Shown here piece by piece: positions 12,001-21,000 of a stretch of 64,000 bases of DNA. Position numbers and translations under genes: made by a program. This DNA is from Ryuthela nishihirai (lineage: Eukaryota; Arthropoda; Arachnida; Araneae; Heptathelidae): assembly GCA_038380435.1 (NCBI GenBank), contig JAWZYU010000008.1:74290020-74354019 (forward strand), in the 5' to 3' direction. The notes below the pieces were generated by a model. It worked only from the letters and a program-made list of their open reading frames with translations. It did no database searches and was not told the origin of the DNA. The stretch's first letter is position 1. Every line of letters begins with the position of its first letter.

Positions 12001-15000
12001 ATTAATAAATTATATTCTTCTAGAGGGGAGTGAAATGTCCACAGTGAGTTTAACAGAGGGGAAGCCTTCCCGAAATTGCCCTCCCACATGACGGCTGATT
12101 TCCATAGCAAGGAAGTATATTTCATTTCCGTATCCAAGACATTAATTTTCAGAAAAAGCTTAGAGATTTTTTACTAAAAGAAACAAGAAATAATAAAATA
12201 AAAATTACATATAACCTAATAGGATGTTAAATAAAATATCCACAACAACTTTTAAGCCGGCCTCTGATATAGCACAACTCAAAAAAACTGTAAATCAGCC
12301 AACCAAAAGATTACTAACTTATGGAAATAAATCTAGAGAAATGAATTTACTTCCATATCCAAGACCTCATTTATTTTCAGAAAATTATACCAGATCAAAG
12401 TTTTACTGGAAAAGTAATAAGTAATAAAATAAAAATTAACATATAGCCTAATGCAATACTAAAATATCAACAGTAACAAGTTGCAGGAATTTCGATTTTA
12501 AGAATGTGAAAGATGCATAGAATGAAAAAATCAATACTTATCAATCGGCCAAAAGATCATTAATTTCCAAAAATAAATGCATTAAAATGAAAACTAAGGT
12601 TTGAATCTAAAAAAAGTAAATACTAACTTTACAAAGGGTATCCAATATGCTGGACCAAAACTATAAAAAACACTTATAGCACACGGAATGGAGATAGCAT
12701 GTGTCAGCCATTTGCCTCTTCTCAGAAGCCAGCTACACTCAGAATTTCTAAGAAGGATGTGTTTACTTCCAGTTTCGATTTTAAGAGTGTGAAAGATGCA
12801 TAGAATGTTGGGAAAAATGATAAAAATAATTTTGGGAATACTGAAATAAGTTTATGACAGGAAAGAGTGCGAAACGGGAAAAAAATGGCAGTACATACTT
12901 TGTAATTACTTCCAAAATCTACTGTTTTTAAAAGCAGTTTTTTTGTTAATTTTTAGGTGTTTGAAAATTTAAAGAAAAATTTGTTGATAATAGTTCAAAT
13001 CAAACTTGTGACCTTAAATCAGAAGGTTGTTTCAGCAAATAGGAACGTTAACAAGCAAATCGGTAATACCGTTTAGTACTTCTAAGAATGGCAATCAAGA
13101 TTGCTTTAAAAAATTATTTTATTGTAAAAAAATTATTTCATCAAATGAAAAAAGGAAATATTATTTTTCAAACTTGAATTACATATTTTTATAAGATATA
13201 TAGTAAAAAAATTACGACAATTTTTATTTTTAAAAAATCGTTTTTTTTTTGTTGTTGCACTAAAAACATATACATACATCCTAGGCCCCTCATTTCAGAT
13301 TCTGTGAGCGTATAAAGACGAAATGTATACTGGAAGGGTTAAGAGACAGGTGGGAGCCATTGAGCATCTCTTTCCAGTTGATTCTTTTCTCTGACCCAAT
13401 CTGAGACATGTGATCTGCCATTTAGTCATTGTGTAAAAAATACCCACTCACAAGCAAAACAATCCAAAAATATCTTAAGGCTCATGGCAATATTCTTATA
13501 TGCAAAACAACAACAACAACAAAAAAAACTGTTAACAATACTTACATCATACTTCATGGCTAGTTCTGCATGATCATCAATATCAACTTTAGCAAGATGA
13601 ACTTTATCAGCTTTCATTGCAATTACATTTTCTAGTCTTGGTCCAAGAATTTTGCACGGTCCACACCATCTATAATAAATAGGCATAACTATTTTTCCAA
13701 TAATAGGTTGACATTTTAGAATTAACATTTTATTTAGTAACAATGACTAAAATTAAACAATAAGTTAATTACAATTGGAAAGCATAAATATATTTTATAA
13801 AACTTGCTGATGGGATGCAGATTTTCAATCTGTTTACACCCTTTTTTTCTCTTGTAAAAGAACAGAAGCATAGTTATATCAATAGAGTTGTGGAACTAGG
13901 CCAAGGTAGACAGACAGTCCCCAATGCCTTGGCTGATTTTTGCTTTGCTATCACCATGTTCACATATTTTTATTATTTCAAATTTTTCTCCTAAAGGGAT
14001 CAACTTTTGCTATTTTTTATCACTGACACTATCCACCTTCTTCCTTTTGTCCATAGTTAATAAAAGTATGACATAAGGAGAGAAAGTAAAAAAAATAATA
14101 TGTAATGGAGGGGAACAGTACACAAACATGTGCATCTAGGGCAACTGGAGCCACACTGATTTCCTGCACTTCTGCATCTGCCATTTAAAATTTTTAGTTT
14201 ATGTAGAGTACTGTACTCTGAGCAGAAAACTACACTAAATGAAATTTGGATCCATATTATCTGAACTGAAGTGTCAAATTATCTGTGATAAAGCACAGTG
14301 AATCAAATATCATAATAATCAAAACTGCACTAATCAAGAGATTGCAGTATACAGTATTCTAGTATGGTAGCTAAAACAAATACATATCTCTGGCCTTGGT
14401 TGGTTTTTGGTGAGTATAAAAGAAAACCATAATGGTTGTATTAAGTTGGTGCAGATGAAATGTATGAAATGTCCACTTTCAGTGAGTGGACATGTTTGAC
14501 CCCTCCAATGGATTGTAATCCAGCAATGTCACAAGGTGGTATATTTCGGGTGTATACATTATGTGCCTCATTTTGTGATAAGGTTCGAATCCACAGGCTT
14601 CAGTCAAAGTGGACCATGGAGACAGGCCAGTTACACGTAATTTTTCTATATGAGTTCAAACTTGGACATTCCACAGGTATAGCAGCCCGAAACATTAATA
14701 GGCATTTGGGCAGGATACTGCCAATGGTTCACAAAATTCCAAGCAGGAAACATGTCCCTTGAAAATGAGTATTGTGGCTGTCCACCACTAGCTGTAACAA
14801 ATTAGGAGGTGAACAATATTGTGGAAGCTGACCCATGGCAAAGTGTCTGTAAGATTGCAGCAAAGGTCTGTGTGCATCATTTGGCAGTTGTCCATTGCCT
14901 GGCAGCCCTGGGAAAGGTGAAAAGGCTGGATGTCTGGGTGCCACAGAAATCGACAGCAGCCAATAGGAAACAGCATCTAGAAGTGTGCAAATTCCTCATT

Positions 15001-18000
15001 GCCCAGAACAAAGGGACAGAATCTTGCATCAGATCATAACCTGTAATGAAAAGTGGGTCCTCTACAACAATAGTCAGAGATCAGCACAGTGGCTGGATAT
15101 CACGAAGCCACCAAAACTTTGTTCAAAGCTACCCCTACACCTGTGGAAAGTACTGGTTCTCATATGGTGGTCTGCTGCCGTAGTGATCTAACATTTTTTT
15201 CTTCAACCAGATGAGACCATCAATTTGGACCATTATTGTGCTGAAATGCTGCAGTTGTGCAGACAGATCTGTACCAAACAGTCAGTTTTGGTTAACAAGC
15301 ATGAGGTCCTCCTGCTGCATGACAATGCCCACTCACATATCTCACAAAGGATTGCCTAACAAATCCACCAGTTGGACTATGAAACATTGCTGCACCCTGC
15401 ATAATTCTCCTGACCTTGCTCCCATGGATTATCACCTCTTCCAGCATCTGAACCATTTTCTGGAGGAGACCTTCCCAAACAACTGAGCTGTGTGTCAAGC
15501 CATTGCCATCTTTTTTGCCTCACAGGCTCCAGAGTTTTATCATCGTGGAATCCAGTCTTGTAACCCATTGGTAGAAATGTATTGATGCCTGGGGGAACTA
15601 CTTTGACTAGGCAGGAAACCACTTCCTACTCCCTCAGATACAATTTGCCAGGCATATGTAACTTTATAGAAAAATGAAAATTAAATATGGTCTGAGTTGC
15701 CAAAAAAATATATAGGTACTATGAAAAAATTATTATTATTGCAAAACATTATTTATTAACATATGAGAAAAACTTTTATTAACTTTTACATATTTTTCAA
15801 ATTAAGTTAATGATTTTAATTTCTGAAAAGAATTCTTATCTTTTTATTCTTTCCTTTCAACAAAGAATCTCATGTCCCACTTGTACTTAATTAGAATGAC
15901 TTCAATATCCATAGAAACACTCATGCTCCTGACCCAACAAACTGAACAATGATTTTATCATGCGAAATCAGAAATTAATTTAATGCATTCTTTCTTTCAT
16001 ATTTATTGGTAGCAAGTTATTTTGAATAACTTTCAACTGTTAATGTTAAGTCTATGGGGATTTTAATGAAGAAATTCAAACCTGCCATTCCTAATTTTGG
16101 TTGACCCCAGCAGGTTTACACATAACCTATATTCGTCCCCTGAGTGAAGGGAATGTCCCTGTAAAGTTTGGTGCCTCCCGTTCTTCTGGGGGCTGAGTGC
16201 ATAAACAGACAGACAAACACACAAACTTTCTTTATATATATATATTTTTTTTATTTTCATAGATTTATAAATTGTTATGAACATTTTGGTGATCATTATG
16301 ATACATCTTACTCTTTTATTCTTCTGACAAGGAGGTCTTACAATTTATTGTTGCCAATATTGTTTTAACATCTCTTTATGTTATTTATTTTTTGATTTTT
16401 CAGATATAAAAAAACTTGATCTTTTCTGGCTTCATGAAAATGAATGAGGTTTTGGATATGGAAACAAAAAGGATTTCTTTGGCATAGGAAATCAGGCCAC
16501 CTATAGCTGGGGTAATGATGGTATAATTCCGTCAAGAGTCAAATTTATTTTAAATAATAATTTTTTTTAATAATTTTTTACTTTAAATAAATTTTAAGCT
16601 TACTAGTTTATTTTGAGTAATTTAAAAATTGGTTTAACTACCCCATCTTAGTGTTTCAGATTTGCCACTATGAGAATACTGAACTTTTTTTTTTAGCCTT
16701 GGTGCACTAATTTTTCAAAAATTTGCAAAGATCACCAAAATGCAGCATCCAAGGAAAAAAAACCCCATAATATTCAGTAAAACTAAACCAAAAAATTGTT
16801 CCTCTTCATAAAAGAACAGAAAATGTGTGTGGAAAAAATGTGAGCAGTCCATGTCCAAGTCACCTTGCATAACACTGTCAAATTTCGAAAATATACCACA
16901 CAAAAAAAAATTATGAAAGAAATGAAAATTCAGGTTTAAGCTAAATATTTTATTATTCAGAAAGAGGCTTTCTTTCCATTTATATAAATTTTCACTATTT
17001 TTATTTATCAAGTTTTGAAAATTATGCTTTAATTGCCTTGTTAAATAACTTTTCTTCACTATATCACTCTGCAAAAGGTCTTATTAAAACTAATGTTTGC
17101 AAATTTGTTTGATTGTTTATTTGCATAAAAATTCATAATTAAATTCTATTTAATTTAGTATATAACATGATCTGTTTCTTTTGATTGGTTATTTGTTAAA
17201 ACAATTCTAAAGTTTACTTGTTTATTTGACTCAGCACAGTTAGTGAAAAGTATGAACTTTTCACATAGTATATATTTAGCATATGGTATGGATGTTATTA
17301 AGGGGTTTGAGGTTATGGTAAATTGGTTTCTGGAATTAAAATTGGGTACAGACTATGAAACACTTTTGTAAGGAACTCTTTTACTGTGGGATACTATTGG
17401 TGTCATAACATTAAGTCTTTGGAGTTGCAACTACAGTGAGTAAGTAGAGATAGGGACATGATGGAAGATCGTATTGTAGCATACGAATAGAATTAGGTGG
17501 TAGATAAGAGTGAGCTGGAGTGAAAATGTCACAAATAAGTGTAGTTCTTGTATGTGGGATTCTGATTCAGTGAAATGGTATTGTGGAAAATTTGACACAT
17601 AATTGTGTTCAATTTTTTTACGAGTGTGGTGGTTGTTGCTCTGCTAATGGACAATAAATATTACAGTACAGGTACACAGTGCAGTAATTAAAATTAAAGT
17701 TTTTAATTCTCTATGACACTGTTAAATATTTTTAAGCACTTCAACACATGGTCTATGCTATCAAGTATCAAAGGTTATTAAGGAGAGATTTATGTACCAT
17801 ACAGAGGATGGGTAGTAACTGGAACTTCCGGGATGCTTTAGGTGACAAATTTAATAATCTTCAACATTCTTGCCAGCAAGTGATGCCTGAGTAGAGGTTA
17901 AGAGAATGATGATGGATGCTGATGATTTATTTGCTTTGGTGAAGGAAATAACCAATTATACTTTTGGTAACATAGAGTGCTTAAAAAAGTTTTAGTTCCA

Positions 18001-21000
18001 TGATGCGCATTTTGTTTGGCCCTTACTTTGGGCGTTTCATCAGGTGGAAAGTGGGCAACTTAAGCTAATGCAAGGAGAGGCAGTTGTTGAGTACAGGGGA
18101 GTACAGTGGGTGAGGTGCCAAAAATTGAATTGTCAGTGGCTCAGCTCCGAGGATTGGAGTATCCACCCCCACACAATTCCCAATATCAATACTGATAAAA
18201 AAAAACCATTATTCAGGCTCTCAGTAACATAGTTATTTTAACCCCAAAATTCAGTTTATGAAATTTATAAACTTAACAGATGTACCCAACTCATTATAAC
18301 TATATTTTAATCTATTCACAAAATGAAACTTCCCTCGACACTTGCCGATGGTGTAGAACCCTCTCCCAACCTGTCACATGCAGATCACATTACGGCCACC
18401 CATACATCCACCAACCACTCCGATCCTTGGAGCTGAGCCACTGACAATTCAATTTTTGGCACCTCACCCACTGTACTCCCCTGTACTCAACAACTGCCTC
18501 TCCTTGCATTAGCTTAAGTTGCTCACTTTCCACCTGACGAAACGACCAAAGTAAGGGCCAAACAAAATGCGCATCATGGAACTAAAACTTTTTTAAGCAC
18601 TCTATGCTACCAAAAGTATAATTGGTTATTTCCTTCACCAAAGCATATAAATCATCAGCATCTGTCATCATTCTCTTAACCTCTACTGAAGCATCAGTTG
18701 CTGGCAAGAACGTTTTGCCGTGAACATTTTTCCAGCAAGAAATTTGTCACTGAAAGCATCCAGGAAGTTCAAATTACTCCCTATCCTCTGAGGTATGGTA
18801 CATAAATCTCTCCTTAATAACCTTTGATGCCTGATAGCATAGACCATGTATTGAAGTGCTTAAAACATTTAACAGTGTCATAAATAATTAGAGACTTCAT
18901 TTAATTTTAATGGACAACATATATGAGTTTGAAAATTTTGTTGATGATAATGTTCCTAGTTTGGAGTATTCAGTGGGTTATGAATGTTAATTGGGGATAG
19001 TAGTATATGTGTTCAGAAAGGGAAAAGTCGTGGTTTGGGCCTAAATATTTTGCATTAATCTTGAAGTTTTTTAGTTCAGATATATGCTTCTTTATTGGTT
19101 ATTTTTATCCATTGAGTTATTTAACCCCCGGTGTTTCTTTTTGAATGCAGATCAGCAGTGCATTGTTTACAATTTTGCTAATATTTTAACCCATTGAGTT
19201 ACTTAACCCTTGGGTGTTTTTTGAGTATGGATCTGTCGTGCATTTTTTAACCCATTATTATTATTATTTTTTTGCAAGTGCAGATCAACAGTGTGAGTGT
19301 TTTTCAAGTGAGGATCTGGGATTGTTTTAACCCATTGGGTTAACCCCTGGGGCTTTTTTCAAATTTGGATTGGTGGTGCATTTTTTATGATTTTGTGAAG
19401 TTTTGCAATTGTTTTAAGTCATTTTGTTTGTTCATCATCATCATCATCATCCTCAAGCAGCCATGGGCTACGGAGGTCCAACCAGACCGTGCAATTTAGT
19501 TCTCCAAGCAAGTCTATCCTGAGCTACATCTACTGCATCTGGCCACTGCACACCAATTCTAACAAGGTCCTGTTTGACATTGTCTGCCCACCGCATCCTA
19601 GGTCTCCCCTTCTTTTTGAGGCCTTTAGGCACACTGTTCATAACCCTATTCGCCAATCTATAATTATTCATACGGGCAACATGGCCAAACCAACGGAGTC
19701 TCTCTCTGCACAATATGCTGCTTAAAGGAGGTTGCAAACTCCTTTTCCTAATCTCATCATTAGTTACAAAATTGAACCACCTAATGCCCAAGATACTGCG
19801 TAAGCATCTGGAATCAAAAGCATCTAGTTTCCTGTTATCTTGTTTACAAAGTGTCCAAGTTTCACTACCATAACTAACCCTAGAAAGAACCAAACTATTA
19901 TATAGTCTAATTTTAGTCTTTAGGTGTATACGCCTATTTCTCCACACTCTCCATAGATTCTTAAAAGTCCCAGCAGCAATCCCTATTCGTCTGTTAATCT
20001 CATGCCGCACATCACCATTATCTGTTACATAGCTCCCAAGATAATTAAACTGTGACACCTGCTCAAGACTGCAACCATTCAGATTAACTGAATCACAGCC
20101 TGCCTGACCAATTTTCATCACTTTAGTTTTCTCTCTGTTTATAACCAAACCTACTCTACTACCAGTCTCATCAACAGCTCGAATGAAAGAGTTCATCTCA
20201 TCAACATCATTTGCCAAAAGGGCTAAATCATCAGCATAATCTAAATCAGAAATTTTCGTATCTCCAGCCCATTTAAGGCCAAAATCTTTCCCTTGAAGTG
20301 AATTTCGCATAACATAATCAATAACCAAGCTAAAGAGAAAAGGAGACAAAATGCACCCTTGTCGAACACCAGAAGTAATGCTAAACCAATTGCTACAAGC
20401 CTTACCAACTCTCACACACGACTCAGTGTTATTATAGAGAGCTTTCATAATGTTAACTAACTTGTCTGGTATACCATATGATCTCACAATCAACCACAAA
20501 TTATGACGATCAACAGAGTCGAAAGCCTTTTTGAAATCAACAAAGCTAGCAACCAAAGGTTTCTGAAACTCTAAACATTTCTCAAGAATCTGCCTAAGTG
20601 AAAATATCTGATCTACACATCCCCTACCACTTCTGAATCCACATTGCTCATCATGCAATTGCCTGTCAACCAGATTCTTAATTCTATTAAGCACAATCAT
20701 GGAAAGAACTTTACCTGGAACAGAGAGTAGGCTGATACCCCTATAGTTATCACAAGAACTGCGATCACCTTTTTTGAAAATAGGGATAACAATAGCTCTG
20801 GTAAAATCCTTAGGAACCATGCCTTTATCATAAAAGAGATTCAGAATTTCAGTCATCCAAGTGGTAACCGAAACATTCCCAGCTCTAAGCATTTCCGTAG
20901 TAATTTCATCTACCCCTGGGGATTTATGAAGTTTAAGTTTAGAAACAGCCAAACTAACTTCAGATTGTGTTATAGGGCCAACATTAAAGCCACCAATGCA

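Noticed and set aside
16715..17074. 119-codon minus-strand gene with hydrophobic C-terminus
   Set aside because: It lies in a fragment of the AT-rich family D repeat; the Phe/Leu/Asn-rich composition follows from AT content.
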